Source: Shinisaurus crocodilurus (Eukaryota > Chordata > Lepidosauria > Squamata > Shinisauridae). From it: DNA of 64,000 nt. Shown here piece after piece: positions 44,937-56,269 of the stretch. Each line of letters opens with the position of its first letter. Within the stretch, counting starts at the first letter, position 1. The stretch spans positions 206,172,200 to 206,236,199 of the forward strand of contig CM037876.1 in NCBI GenBank assembly GCA_021292165.1, given 5' to 3'. The position numbers and the translations under genes are program-made. The notes under the pieces were generated by a model that was not told where the DNA came from, ran no database searches, and saw only the letters and a list, made by a program, of their open reading frames with translations.

Positions 44937-46544
44937 TTTTGTCTTTTGCCTATGTTAATTCTTCTCTTTTCCTCTCATTTCCCAGCTGCTTATACCTCTT
45001 GCTCTTAATAATATAGTGCAATGAGTTTGTTCTAACATATATGCACTGCAATTCTATTCATGTTTGCTTGGAAGTACGTCTCACTATTTCAATGAGACTT
45101 AATCACTAGTAAGTGTGTTTAGGATTCCAGCCTCAACCTGGTGCAGGAAATGTATCAGGACTCAGTTTGGACTTCTCTAGATAATCCAGTCAGAAGATTC
45201 ACACACAGTTTGCAGTCTGCCAGAAAAGTTTTTATTTTGAATTGTTCAATATAAATACAAATCTCTGATGTGAGATGTATTTTTAGTGCCTAACTCACTC
45301 CTCATAACTTCAGTAACTTTGAAGCTATTGGTCCTGATTCACAACTGCAAGAACTGAAATGAGTTCTCAAAATGTATTCTCAGCTGCCTTTGTAAAATAC
45401 ATTCGCATCTAAATGACTGAAACTTCAGCTTACAGAGGAATGGTATATAGGGTATATTGAAGTAGTTCATGAGGACTTGTTTGTTTGCCTTTCTAATGAC
45501 TGTCCCAACTTATTTTAAATGTAATTAGCATAGCCTTTTGCCTGTCTGCAACTTCTCTGGCAGCTGTGTCTAAATGTAGTGACAAAAATCAATCCGTCTC
45601 CTCCTCCCCCACTAGATTACTTATTGGACCTATACAAGGCAAGATATTAAAAAACACTTTTGTCTGTCACCCAGCCACGGGCAGGGGAGGGGGAATTTGC
45701 CAGTTGCTAATGGATACCTGGCATTTTTGTGTATGACCATGAAGAACAGCTTGTGCACTTTCACCTCTGATGTTTCCTGAATAACATGGGTCTCATTTAG
45801 GTCAATAAGCCTTTATCAAAACGTCAGGAGTGAAAAATGTGTCTTGGTGTAAGCCGACTGGTCGTTCTCTGCAGTTGCAGGAGTCTATAGAACAATCAAT
45901 GTTCTCTAAGCTTGTCTGCATGTCATGCAAAGAACTGGATGACAGTAACCATTGACTACATGTCTGTTTCATTGTCTTTAGGGCAGCCATATTTGCATAT
46001 TTGTCAGTGTTCCTGTTATCCAATGAACCATGGAGGGTCTTTAAAAACACACAACTCTCATGCAAATTTCACTCACACTACTCTCCCCCTCAACCCACAC
46101 ATTGCAAATCTGAAAGCACCCACAACTTAGCCTTTTGTTTCTTTCTATTTTCCTACCCTTACAAAATTAAACTCTAATTTGCATGTGTGGAGTTTTTGTT
46201 CAGTGTAACCCGCCCTTTTCGCTTTCTCAGAGTTTGATTTTGGTTAATCACTATTTTCTTGTATTTTGGTATATTAAGAGATGGTAGTTTTGCAGCACAT
46301 ATATAGCATGAGTTTCTTATAACTGCTTTTCATTTTTTTTAATGACTCAACTGGTTTCTCTGCTTGCTTATTAGCTGTCTTCATTCAGGATAGTGGGGAA
46401 CCTAGGAATTTTATTCACATAGTGATGAAAAGGACACAGAAAAACCCAAGAATATTCAAGCATTTGTAAAAGCTAATAATCTAAAAACTAACGAACAAAA
46501 TAGACAAATGCCTTAATGTTTTCATGTATACAATTATATAGCTA
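44937..46544. other. Intronic sequence, one short repeat
   Basis: 45045-45135 is a decayed caatcctat-family repeat. Otherwise nothing recognised. Confidence 0.4.
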
Positions 46545-46625
46545 GCAGTGAAATTCTATACATGTCTACTCCGAAGCAAGTCCCATTGGCTTACTCCCAG
46601 GTACATTTGCGTAGGATTTTGCTGT
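46545..46625. repeat. Short repeat of the caatcctat family
   Basis: Contains cccattggcttactcccagg flanked by ttctatacatg and gcgtaggatt. Confidence 0.5.
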
Positions 46626-46731
46626 AATTCAGTATTTTAGAATTACAGAAAGTTTTAATAATATTTTCAAATAAATAGTGTTAAAATGAATTTAATTAAA
46701 GGAAAAATAAATCTCATTGTATGTAAAACTC

Positions 46732-46920
46732 CGCTCAGCCATGAAACCCACTGGGTGACTTTGGGCCAGTCACTGACTCTCAGCCTAACCTACCTCACAG
46801 GGTTGTTGTGAGGATAAAATGGAGAGGGGGAGGAGGAGGAGGATTATGTAAGCCGCCTTGGGTTCCTTGCAGGAAAAAAGGCGGGGTATAAATATAATAA
46901 ATAAATAAATAAAAATAAAA
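46732..46920 (+). mobile_element. tRNA-derived SINE, 5'-truncated
   Basis: Body and tail of the 572-810 family, ending (AAAT)n; 0.5 kb upstream of exon 3. Confidence 0.85.
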
Positions 46921-47428
46921 CTCTACTATGGTATTCGTTTTGGCAGTACTTGAACTAATGGAATTTGTGTTTTTACAAAGTTTTCCTATGAAATGAAAAT
47001 CCAATATATAAGGTCTTGCTTTTCCTTCTTACACATTGTAGATGTGAGACACATGTGTTTCTGGTATAAGGCTTGTATTTATGCTGTCTGAATCACATGC
47101 TTCTAGTATAAGTCAAAAGTTCGAAATTGAAGCTGCAATCCTAATTATACTTACTAGGAATTAAGTACCATTGGATTACATGAGACTTTAAGGAGATGTG
47201 ATTAATATCAGATCCTAACATGCAGATTTGTTTTGTTTATATCACACGAGGATGGTCTAAGTTCCATGTAATAATTTTAAAACTTGTAATTGTCCTCCTG
47301 ACTGTCTATTCCTTTAGATCTTTATAGTATCTTTTCTGACTCCTAGATCTCATATTTCATTTTCTCCTAATATCATCTGAAAAGTATTAAAAGCATGTTA
47401 AATTAACCTGGCTCCCTGTTTCCTCTAG
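46921..47428 (+). other. 3' end of intron 2
   Basis: AT-rich; ends in the exon 3 polypyrimidine tract. Nothing else seen. Confidence 0.6.
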
Positions 47429-47566
<138 letters not shown>

Positions 47567-47651
47567 TAGCATTGAACAGTTTTGAATGGAATGATATCAG
47601 TTACGTTCAAAAAAATAAGCGTTTATTGTTTTGCATTATCTAAGCAGAACT

Positions 47652-47995
47652 GATTGACCCAGTTTGCACGTCATGTCCAATTGCTGCGTTGCTTAACCCA
47701 GGAATTGGCAGGGTGTATGGGAGCAAGTGAGTGAGCACGCCACTTCCATTTTCAGTTAACAACCCAGGAACACCTCATTCCTGGGTTGTTTTGTGATGTC
47801 CAAACCCAGAACTGAGTTTTTTAGGGGTTAAGCAACCCAGAGTTAGCCCAAGAGTTGCCCGTGGTTTGTTGTTGGGTAAACCCTGGGCTATTAATTGAAA
47901 ATGGAAGGGGTGAATTGCACACTCGCTTGCTCCTGCATCTCCCCCTTTCCATTGTTAAACAACCCAGGAATTGGCCGTGATTTGCAAACTTGGTC
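47652..47995. repeat. Palindromic interspersed repeat
   Basis: Multiple gcttaacccagg and aacaacccagg words in both orientations, ends near gtttgcacgtcatgtcc and ggccgtgatttgcaaac. Same style as 54267-54583. MITE-like; superfamily unknown. Confidence 0.5.
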
Positions 47996-49062
47996 ATTGT
48001 CTTTGCTACTGTAAAGTTCTCCTGTGATATAGAAGGGTCATGTGCATAGATTTTATGTGTAATCAGGGGGTATTGCTTCATAAGGAATATAAAAAGGCAG
48101 AATTCCTTCATGAAAGCTGTTTTGGGACAGGGAGGAACTCCAGCCCAGGCTGCTGGGTGTGCGCAAATCAGATTAGGAGTGAGTTATCAGTGCTGTAACT
48201 GGTTTCCCATTCTCTTAGCTGTGTAGTTGCTGGCTGTATTTTGCCAGAGAACAGGCTGCTGTCTGTATAATAGAGCTGGCCCATAAACTAGCACATTTTC
48301 CAGATACAAAAGAGCGCAGCATAAGTAACTTGGGATCATTTAGTCTAGATAGTAGAGGGCCCTCATAAGGTACTCAGAGAAAAACAGAGATAAGATTAGA
48401 GCATTTCCAGAAACTGAATTTTATTGAGAAACTATAAGAAAATGGCAATTTAATAGTTAACTGTGAAGGCTGTCCAGAAACAGGAGATGGAGAAGAGGAG
48501 GAGAATGAATAAGATGGCTGCCAGCCATGGAGGTTACTCAGTGAGCTGCTTGGCTTCAGAGGGGTGGAGAGGAGGTTGAAGCTGGAAGTCTGGAGAGGGG
48601 GAGGGGGTTTATACCTTTCCTTTTAATTCTCTGTCCGAACACAGGGAGAGGGCATGGGAATTCTTTGGTGTCAGAGTAAAATCCAAAATGGGAGGCAAAC
48701 AGAAAAGACCTTCCTCAGCCACGACAAGGCTTTATCAGGTAAAGTAATATATTCCCAAGAACCTGGAAGGGGGGGGGGGGATGAAAAAGGCAAGAGATAA
48801 AATCTGACTCAGTCTCTGCCCTGCTGTGACTACTTACAACTACCCCATGCTCAGAAATGTAAACGCTCTTTGTGAAAACCTCTGTGGCTAAGATAAGCGA
48901 TTGCTTGCAGGGGGAAAGTGGCACTGGGGAAGGGTTAAGTACCCCATCTCCACACTTCTTTGGTGGAAATTGCTCCCTCCTGAAGCTCAGTTGCTTATTT
49001 GAAGTGTCTGTTCAAGTTTCATTATATGCATTAGCATGTAATGTGTGTTCTGTCCGTATACG
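47996..49062. other. Intron 3 sequence, nothing recognised
   Basis: G run at 48769-48780; no repeat that I can name. Confidence 0.4.
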
Positions 49063-49124
49063 CTGAGTGAATTTCCAGCATCGTTTGAGCTCCGCAAGTG
49101 CCGTGTTTTCTCGAATGAAACAGA

Positions 49125-49769
49125 GTGTTCAAGGATCGGGATATTTGTAAGAAGACCAAAACACTAGTTTATGAAGCCATTGTATTGCCAACCTTACTGT
49201 ATGCCTGCGAAACATGGACTATCTATAAATGTCATTTCCACCTCCTTGAAAGATTTCATCAACGTTGCCTCCGGAAAATCCTGCAAATTACTTGGGAAGA
49301 TAGGCGAACAAATGTCAGTGTACTGGAAGAAGCAAAGACTACTAGCGTGGAAAAAATGATCCTTCAACGCCAACTTCAGTGGACCGGTCATGTTGTTCGA
49401 ATGTCTGACTGCCGTCTCCCAAAGCAGCTACTTTACTCCCAACTCAAGGATGGAAAGCGGAATATCGGTGGTCAATATAAACGGTTTAAAGATGTTTATA
49501 AGGCTAATCTCAAAAAATGCAATATAAACATCGAAAACTGGGAAGCTCTGGCCCATGAACGATCTAACTGGAGGTTGGCCTTTCACAAAGGTTCTATGGA
49601 CTTTGAAGAAGCCCGAGTGCAAGGTGAAAGGGAGAAACGTGCTAGGCGAAAAGCACGTCAAACGAATCCTTTACAGGACCATCTTCCATCTGGTAACCTG
49701 TGTCCTCACTGTGCGAAGCTGTGTGGATCTAGAATTGGCCTCCACCGTCACTTACGGACCCATCGCTAG
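49125..49769 (+). pseudogene. LINE RT C-terminus with C2H2-like finger, 214 codons
   Basis: Open frame from a GTG to TAG. It begins in the RT thumb (VFKDRDICKKTKTLVYEAIV, LPTLLYACETWT), passes KILQITWEDRRTNVSVLEEA and LQWTGHVVRMSDCRLPKQLL, then a basic region. It ends with CPHCAKLCGSRIGLHRHLRTH, a C2H2-type finger. This layout is known in I/Nimb-like and Daphne-like non-LTR elements. Upstream, one extra A before 49121 breaks the frame that would continue to about 49070 (RLSSASAVFSRM). No RT catalytic motif remains, so no activity is expected. Confidence 0.8.
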
Positions 49770-49870
49770 AGTCTACACAATTTTCTTTAGAATTTCCTCC
49801 TTTTAAAATTTCCTTTTTGTAATTTTTTTTTATCCTGGAAGACAATCTTACTCGGTCACGAGTGATCGCC

Positions 49871-49871
<1 letters not shown>

Positions 49872-49917
<46 letters not shown>
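49872..49917. repeat. (GAT)n LINE tail
   Basis: About 15 units. The poly-His frame on the - strand is an artefact. Confidence 0.95.
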
Positions 49918-50113
49918 TTTGAATAATATTTGGCAAAAATACAATTATTTTTAAAGATTGAGGTTTGTAATCTTACACGTTATAGGTTTTGGCAATCAGT
50001 GGTACATGTATATATGCATACCCCTCCACACACAATTACAATCTGCATCTGGTTTTAGGGGTAAAATATTATAACTGTATGAACTGTATGTATAAGTTGC
50101 ATGAACTATGTGA

Positions 50114-50494
<381 letters not shown>

Positions 50495-50542
50495 TGAAAG
50501 TAATAAGCATATTTTATTGTTGGGCAGCCAGATATTGTGGAT

Positions 50543-50665
50543 CAGGGGTGGGCAACTTGTGACCCTGCTACAATTCCTACCAGCCGTAGACAACATAGCC
50601 AGTGGTGAGGGATGATGGCAGTTGTAGGCCAAAACATCTGGAGGGCCACAAGTTGCCCACCCGTT
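50543..50665. mobile_element. hAT MITE in intron 5, 123 bases
   Basis: Left end caggggtgggcaacttgtg and right end cacaagttgcccaccc plus gtt. Flanks ttgtggat and ttgtagat (7 of 8) are the 8-base target duplication. It lies 72 bases after the exon 5 donor. Confidence 0.8.
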
Positions 50666-50673
50666 TTGTAGAT

Positions 50674-51638
50674 CATCACACTGTTCTTGAAGTGCCTAGG
50701 GCTAAATGAAATCCCCCTTTCCTCTACCAGAGCTCCAGAATATGAACGTTGCCCAGATAGCCCTGCTGGAGCATTGTTGAGTTCAAGGCAGGAGAAAGGC
50801 CTTCTGTGACCCTTTATTTGGCATGTGATGGACTTTTGCAGTTCATTGGAGGCATAGAGGCTAGTGCCAGTCTATAGTAAACATGGATGGTTCTTCTTAG
50901 TAGGGAACGGAGCTGGATGGCTGCCTTCCTTGCCAGGGATAGGATGCTGTGTTAACTGTAGTAGCACAAACCAATGTTTGTGCCAATGCAGGGGACCACA
51001 GTTTGATATGACTGAGCTGCAAATCATTTGTGGTATGGCCTTGTCAGAGTTCACAACACAGATACATGCATATGCTTGAGGAAAGTGTTTAAATCCATAT
51101 ATGATATGTTAGCAAGATTGTGTCCCACCATGTATTCACTTTACACGTTATTCCTAAGCACATGCATGTGTCACTTTATAGTATTATAGATGTATGTTTC
51201 AAATAAAATAAACTGCATACTTATGTTTGTTTTTAACATTTTCACCGTGCCTAATCACTGGGGCCTCAAGGCAACTTACAGAATTTAAAAACAACAAAAC
51301 ACAGAATAGCAATAATAACATGGGTCTTATAACCAAAACCTCCATCAAACTTCTGCAATCTATTCTGCGAACCATTAATTTACACCACAGTACTTGGACT
51401 TAAGTGGGAACAAATTGGTTTATATTCAAATAGTTTTTTGCTTTATGGTTGGGCTGTTTGTTTTTAATGTTCAGTTGATGATAGAGACTAAGCATTGTGA
51501 ATGTATTAGAAAGCAGTCTAACTCCTTTTCAAGTTCTAATTTTTAATTCCAATGGCTGCTTGAAAATAAATTATATTTCTAGGGTAGGTAGCTATTCCTT
51601 TACTTTAAAAGTTTAGTTTTATTTGGTGAAAGTGAAGC
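50674..51638. other. Intron 5 sequence, nothing recognised
   Basis: No feature that I can name. Confidence 0.4.
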
Positions 51639-52041
51639 TGTTCATATGATCATATCGTGGCTTATTAAGCCAAGATGTGCACAAGTCTTTTGCCCATTCA
51701 TGCAGCCCCTTTCCTCCTCACTTTGCTGTGAGCCATGGTTAAACAGGAAGCCTCTAATTAACCTTGGTTTCCTGTTTCATCTGAACTCAGAAAGTATAGT
51801 TACCAGCTTTTGAAAAAGTCAGAATATTAAAACAACTTGAAACGGTGACTTAATATTCTGGTTTGCTCCTAAGCTGGCAACATCTTTTCCTGGTTTGAAT
51901 GAAATGAGAAACTGGTTAATTAGAGACTTCTTGGTTTAGTCATAGCTTGCAGCAAAGGAAGGAGTAATGGGGCTGCATGTGTGGGCAAAAGGCTTGTGAA
52001 TATTTTGGCTTAATAAGCTGAGATACGGCTGTCTGAACATG
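51639..52041. mobile_element. Palindromic element with about 70-base TIRs
   Basis: The left arm (cgtggcttattaagccaaga, gtcttttgcccattcatgca) and right arm (gcatgtgtgggcaaaaggct, ttggcttaataagctgag) are reverse complements with scattered mismatches. The interior repeats a second inverted pair (ggttaattagag; ctctaattaacc). MITE-like. Confidence 0.65.
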
Positions 52042-52525
52042 GCCAATGTTACATGTGTTTGTAATATTTTATATTGCGAGTGTATGGGTGAGATAAAGAA
52101 GAGTCAGACACAGAGTATATGGTTTCAAATCAGGGCCACATTTATTGAATTGAAGATCTGTGAAGGGCGAAGTGCGGTACTAACCTAGCCCGGCCATTGG
52201 CCGGGAAAAAACCAATATTTGGGCGAATACATCCGCACTGCACCGGAGGCAGGTTGGTCCACCCCCGGCCAGTTGCCCTCCATGTGGAGCTGGAGGGCTT
52301 TACCATCGTCGCCTTACCTTGACGCCTCCAGGCACCCAATGTAGGCGAGAAAGGCAAAACCCCAAAGACGTCCCAATCTCCCTCCTGGCAAGCCTCAGGG
52401 CATTAGCGAGGGCAGCCTTGGGTAAACGTCAGTCACCTTGAAAGGTGCCACTGGATGATCACCATAAGCTTAAGCCATACTGCCTAATCCCGCACTTCCC
52501 GCCACAGAGAGAGACAAGCTATCGC

Positions 52526-53345
52526 TTAGCCGAATCTCCCCCACCTGCCCGATAAACAAGCGAGCAGGGCCCTTCGCAGATCTCCAATATTATTCTCATT
52601 ATCTACACCGGATAGGTGAACCCCATCCAGGCGAACCCCATCTGGGCGATACAGCTCCCTCCGGGCCAAGGATATTGTGGGATGGGGAATATAAAACCCA
52701 ATCCCTCCTACGGCCCTACAAATCTCGCCGTTCACTTTTCTAACCGCTCTGTTCAAGGCCTTGGGCCAACTGAAACGCGGTATCATGAACGACCAAGGAT
52801 CAGGACTCCCGGCCATCGTTGCCGTATGTATGCCATATCACATGACACCTGCAAAATCAGGGCCTTGCCTTTTGACAAGCCCAAATCATTCCCCGCCAAA
52901 TGGAGACCAGGACATCTGGGGGGAAGAACACTGGTCAGTCCAGAACAAAGTGTGGAGGAGGTTCTGCCATCTCATGCCGCGGCGACCCATCCATTGGACG
53001 TCCGCCGAAAGCTCAATCGCCAGGAACACCCCATCGGTGCCGTATGTATGCCATATCGCATGACACCTCCCAGATCAGGGCCTTGCCTTTCAACAAGCCC
53101 GGAACAAAGTGTGGAGGAGGTTCTGCCATCTCATGCTCCGGCGACCCATCCACTGGACATCCGCTGAAGGCTCAACCACCAGGAAGCCCGACATGGCAGT
53201 TAGTCCTGCCACCCAGTAAATCATACTGTGCCCACAAATCAGCACACGGACAGTCCTGCCTCCACCCTGGTGACCTGGAAGAGAAACACAGCCCACGGCA
53301 GTACCATCAAGGCAATTTTGACATACCATTAAGGAAATTTTCGCA
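52526..53345 (-). pseudogene. SGNH-hydrolase domain pseudogene
   Basis: Read downwards on the - strand. The block I motif is VRVLICGHSMIYW (Gly-His-Ser at 53233-53225), then VQWMGRRSMRWQNLL. After the duplicated stretch comes HLAGNDLGLSKGKALI (Gly-Asn-Asp at 52893-52885), then WPKALNRAVRKVNGEICRAV and LYRPDGVRLDGVHLS. The final Asp-x-x-His block is present but carries a five-residue tandem duplication. SGNH hydrolases are esterase-type enzymes; in DIRS/Ngaro-like elements this domain follows or accompanies the recombinase. Stops, a frameshift after LILGRS and the duplications make it non-functional. Confidence 0.75.
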
Positions 53346-53745
53346 CCTAGGACCAGTATGACTGGGACCTCAGAGAAAACCCCAGTTTGCCCACAGTGGA
53401 TGCGACACCAATCTGTATGGAGTGGGCTCGGAAACCCAAATGTGCCAGGCCATGGAGTGGGCTCAGAAACCCAAATGTGCCAGGCTCAAGTCTGCGAGAG
53501 CAGACCTCGTCACCGAACAAAAGCGACACTTAGTCAATGGCTAGCCGTCTTGACGACAAAACAGCCTACCCTCAGCGAGTCCACGGTCAGCCACAAATGT
53601 GTGCAAATGGGCGAGGCATCCTGCTGACAAAACAGACTGCCTTCAGCAAGTCCACGTCCTGCCATGAATAGGTGTAGAGCCCTGCCAGGACATAGCTCTG
53701 TCATTGATCCCGCATGTAGCAGGATGATAGACCCTCTACCCAACA
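53346..53745 (-). pseudogene. Tyrosine recombinase C-terminal pseudogene
   Basis: On the - strand GRALHLFMAGRGLAEGSLF resembles the stretch before box II of DIRS-type recombinases. RAHSIQIGVASTVGKLGFSL then matches box II (H-S-x-R-I-G-A-A-S-T). The catalytic Arg is Gln here (codon at 53415-53413), so the enzyme would be dead even without its frameshifts. The 33-base unit around gcacatttgggtttc is tandemly duplicated. Confidence 0.65.
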
Positions 53746-54266
53746 GGTCATGAAATAAGACCGTCTGGCAAAGAGAATGGCAAACTGTAGGCCCACGGGG
53801 CAGGGCCCGACATCTCTACATCTGCCCCCAGGCTCTGAGCAGAATATTGTGCTTTAAAGTGTGCAACGTAAGCGCCCAGACAAGCACATAACTCTGGAGT
53901 TCTTAGGGGTTTTTTTTTGTTTTTTTTTATGTTCAGCCGGAAAACAGCAGCAAAAGAGGCCGTGGGCGGGAACCCAGGTGCCTAGATAAGCCCTTTCCTG
54001 TGTCCCCGCCCTAGTTGAGCCATTGGCTCAGTATCTGTGACCAACCTGACCTGTTACCTGACTCCCCTTTCCTCCCCCACTCGCAAATCTTCTCCCCAGC
54101 CCCAGATGAGGGGCCAGTGGAAGTCTGTAAGTATTGGAGCATAGGCAAAAGCCCCTTTCCTCCCTAAATATGAGAACCCTGATAGGTGGTAAAAGTCTGA
54201 TAGTTATAATGCATTATTTTAATAATTACATTTTACTGATACCTGCTTCATAAAATATCTATATAG

Positions 54267-54583
54267 GCCCAGTTCGGATGTCACAACAACCCAGGTGTTT
54301 TTTTTAAAACCCTTGGGTTGTTGTGAACAAAGCTGGAGCGAGTGTGCTGATTCCCACCACTTGATCACTCCCACTGGGGATAAGCAACCCAGGGATGTTA
54401 AGCAAGATGTGTAAACCCGGAGTTCTGGCTGGGTGGGGGAGAGACAATCCAGAGTTGTATGGCATGCAGCGGGAATGATCAGGCGGCAAGAACCAGCATT
54501 CTTGCTCACTCACTCCAGCATTGTTCACAAAAAACAGGGTTTTAAAAAAACAAAACGTGGATTGTTGTGACAGGTGAACCAAG
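54267..54583. repeat. Palindromic MITE-like repeat
   Basis: Ends cacaacaacccaggtg/ttttttttaaaaccc and gggttttaaaaaaac/gtggattgttgtgac are inverse. The interior repeats the pattern (tggagcgagtgtgctg; actcactccagc). Confidence 0.65.
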
Positions 54584-55057
54584 TCATAGCAAATTTGAAA
54601 TATACCATTATTTTTAGGGCTGCAGTGTTTAAAAAAAACTTTTGATTTAAAAGGTCCCCTGATAAATTGGGGAGAAGATTTATTTTAAAATGTTTTAAAT
54701 ACAAGTACTTCTAAGACGTGCAAATGACTAGCACCATCTTAAAAGAGGCATTCCCCCTTCTCGCTTACACAGGAAGGAATGCTTGCTGTGGCACATGCAG
54801 GCATCATCAAAAAACAAAGAAAATATGCTTTTCGATTCAAAAGTATTGCTTTTACTTGCATACAAATGTAATCAATTTAATTAAGCATTAATTTACTTAA
54901 ATTCACATGATTAATTAACTTAAAGTACTTTAACTTGGGTGACAGCCCTAGTAATTTTGAAATCTGTGTATGGAAAAAAAAAATGACCCTGTAAAAGTAT
55001 CTTGTTTGGCCTCTGCTGCCATTTGTTTCACATCTGCTACAATTTGTCCCAATCCTA

Positions 55058-55282
55058 GTTTAGTGGTGAGAGTGTTGGACTGGGACTCGGGAGATCCGGG
55101 TTCTATTCCCCGCTCGACCATGAAACTCACTGGGTGACTTTGGGCCAGTCACTGACTCTCAGCCTCACCTACTTCACAGGGTTATTGTGAGGATAAAATG
55201 GAGAGGAGGAGGATTATGTAAGCCGCCTTGGGTTCCTTGCAGGAAAAAAGGCGGGGTATAAATATAATAAATAATAATAAAT
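55058..55282 (+). mobile_element. tRNA-derived SINE
   Basis: Nearly complete copy of the 572-810 family: tagtggtgagagtgttggac, B-box-like gggttctattcccc, body and tail. Confidence 0.85.
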
Positions 55283-55330
55283 ATGGTAGGTTTAACTATC
55301 AGTCTTAATCGGCAGTTTTAAAATTCAGAC

Positions 55331-55605
55331 TGCAATTCTATATAGTCTTATCTAATAGTAAGGCCCATTAATCATAGAGTCATAGAATAGTAGAGTTGGA
55401 AGGGGCCGATAAGGCCATCGAGTCCAACCCCCTGCTCAACGCAGGGGAACAGATGTGGGCAGCCCAGGCAGTCACCCATCCAAGCACTGACCCGGCTCCT
55501 ACCTGCTTACTTCAGCATGTGGCCTGCATTATGTGCTCTCGACGCCACCATTGAATTCAGTGGGTCTTACTTCTGAATAGACATGCATAGGATTGCACTG
55601 TCAAT
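55331..55605. repeat. caatcctat-family repeat split by a 5S-derived SINE
   Basis: The left part ctgcaattctatatagtctt and right part cttctgaatagacatgcat plus aggattgcactgtc flank the SINE at 55373-55548. ccatt occurs on both sides of the insertion. Confidence 0.55.
55373..55548 (-). mobile_element. 5S rRNA-derived SINE, diverged subfamily
   Basis: CR1-like end (catagaatagtagagttgg) then ccctgctcaacgcagggg and the 5S-like part (gtcacccatccaagcactga). It contains an insert between tail and 5S parts that the other copies lack, so it is another subfamily. Confidence 0.7.
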
Positions 55606-56038
55606 GAATCACACTTCAATCCTTTGTTTTAACTAGTATATCATTACTACAACCTAAATTTGTAATTCTGAAACATTATAGCTCTCTTCCATTCACAACC
55701 AAGCAATTCATGCTGGTGGCTTACCAGAATCTTTTTCACATAAAGCTGAGGTAAAATGTTTTACAGTTAACCTTGATTTGCAGCAAACTGCACATGTTAA
55801 CTCTTTTGAGGACTTTGTGCCAAGATGTTGGTCATGCAGAATCAGAGTTTGTGGTATTCAAAACATTCTCTCTCTGGATGCAACCTAGCTCACTGACATG
55901 TCTAATTGGGCAGAATACTGAGCCCAATGTGGTAGTGAGCACAAGAATCAATGTTTAGTTTTATAAAATAGCTTCTAGCAGCAGCAGTGTTCTGTATGTC
56001 ACACATTATCCATTCATTTGTTCTTGTTTTTCTTTTAG

Positions 56039-56179
56039 GAATTGATAACCACCCTGTACATTGGGTTTCTAGGCCTGATTTTTTCTTCTTATTTTGTGTA
56101 CTTGGCTGAAAAAGATGCTGTGAATGATTCAGGCGACCATGAATTCAGCAGCTATGCAGATGCCCTTTGGTGGGGAGTA
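56039..56179 (+). CDS. KCNQ1: KCNQ1 coding exon 6 (S5, turret, start of pore helix)
   Basis: This 141-base exon holds exactly 47 codons (human 261-307), from Glu-Leu-Ile-Thr-Thr through ALWWGV. It encodes S5 ([20 protein letters not shown]), the extracellular turret and the start of the pore helix with its Trp-Trp. The turret differs from human: [10 protein letters not shown] here against N-E-S-G-R-V-E-F-G-S, same length. The N-linked glycosylation sequon Asn-X-Ser at human N289 is kept. The acceptor has a long T-rich tract ending ttttag; the donor is gtaagt. The selectivity filter (TIGYGD) lies in the next exon, which I did not find before the end of the window. Confidence 0.97.
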
Positions 56180-56269
56180 GTAAGTATAATCCATAGTAGG
56201 GTATCAAAGAGCTGGTGTCTTGTCCTTAATGTGGTTCATTTCTAATACATGGAATGCATCTCCATACAT

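Larger units (their letters stand above)
1..47428 (+). other. KCNQ1: KCNQ1 intron 2, 3' part
   Basis: Everything upstream of exon 3 is read as intron because the only exons recognised are downstream and exon 2 (S1, containing the motif IEQYAAL) was not seen by eye. The human intron at this place is also tens of kilobases long. It is filled with the transposable elements listed separately. No second gene is supported. A diverged exon 2 hidden in this stretch is possible but unlikely. Confidence 0.75.
49063..49917 (+). mobile_element. Zinc-finger-ended non-LTR LINE fragment
   Basis: 5'-truncated LINE in KCNQ1 sense orientation, comprising the RT C-terminal region described separately, a short 3' UTR (cctggaagacaatcttactc, ggtcacgagtgatcgcctg) and a (GAT)n tail at 49872-49917. 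The family looks different from the L2, CR1 and L1 elements in the window. Confidence 0.8.
52085..54150 (-). mobile_element. Degenerate tyrosine-recombinase/SGNH retroelement (DIRS/Ngaro-like)
   Basis: A roughly 2-kb GC-rich block that stands out from its AT-rich surroundings. On the - strand it reads recombinase C-terminus, then SGNH hydrolase, then a terminal non-coding region ending with an aataaa signal near 52140 and ctgtgtctgactcttcttta. It contains an internal duplication (about 52823-52955 against 53038-53165) and a short tandem pair (53417-53490). Reverse transcriptase and gag are absent. Boundaries are approximate. Confidence 0.7.

Noticed and set aside
1..47428. KCNQ1 exon 2 (S1, motif IEQYAAL)
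   Set aside because: Searched by eye on the + strand and not found; the size of the human intron makes its absence reasonable. A translated search would settle it.
49729..49944. Frame with a poly-His tract on the - strand
   Set aside because: It is the reverse reading of the (GAT)n tail of a LINE.
52616..53361. Overlapping + strand frames of 100-183 codons as a gene
   Set aside because: They are opposite-strand shadows of the SGNH domain, and their internal repeats come from the duplicated segment.
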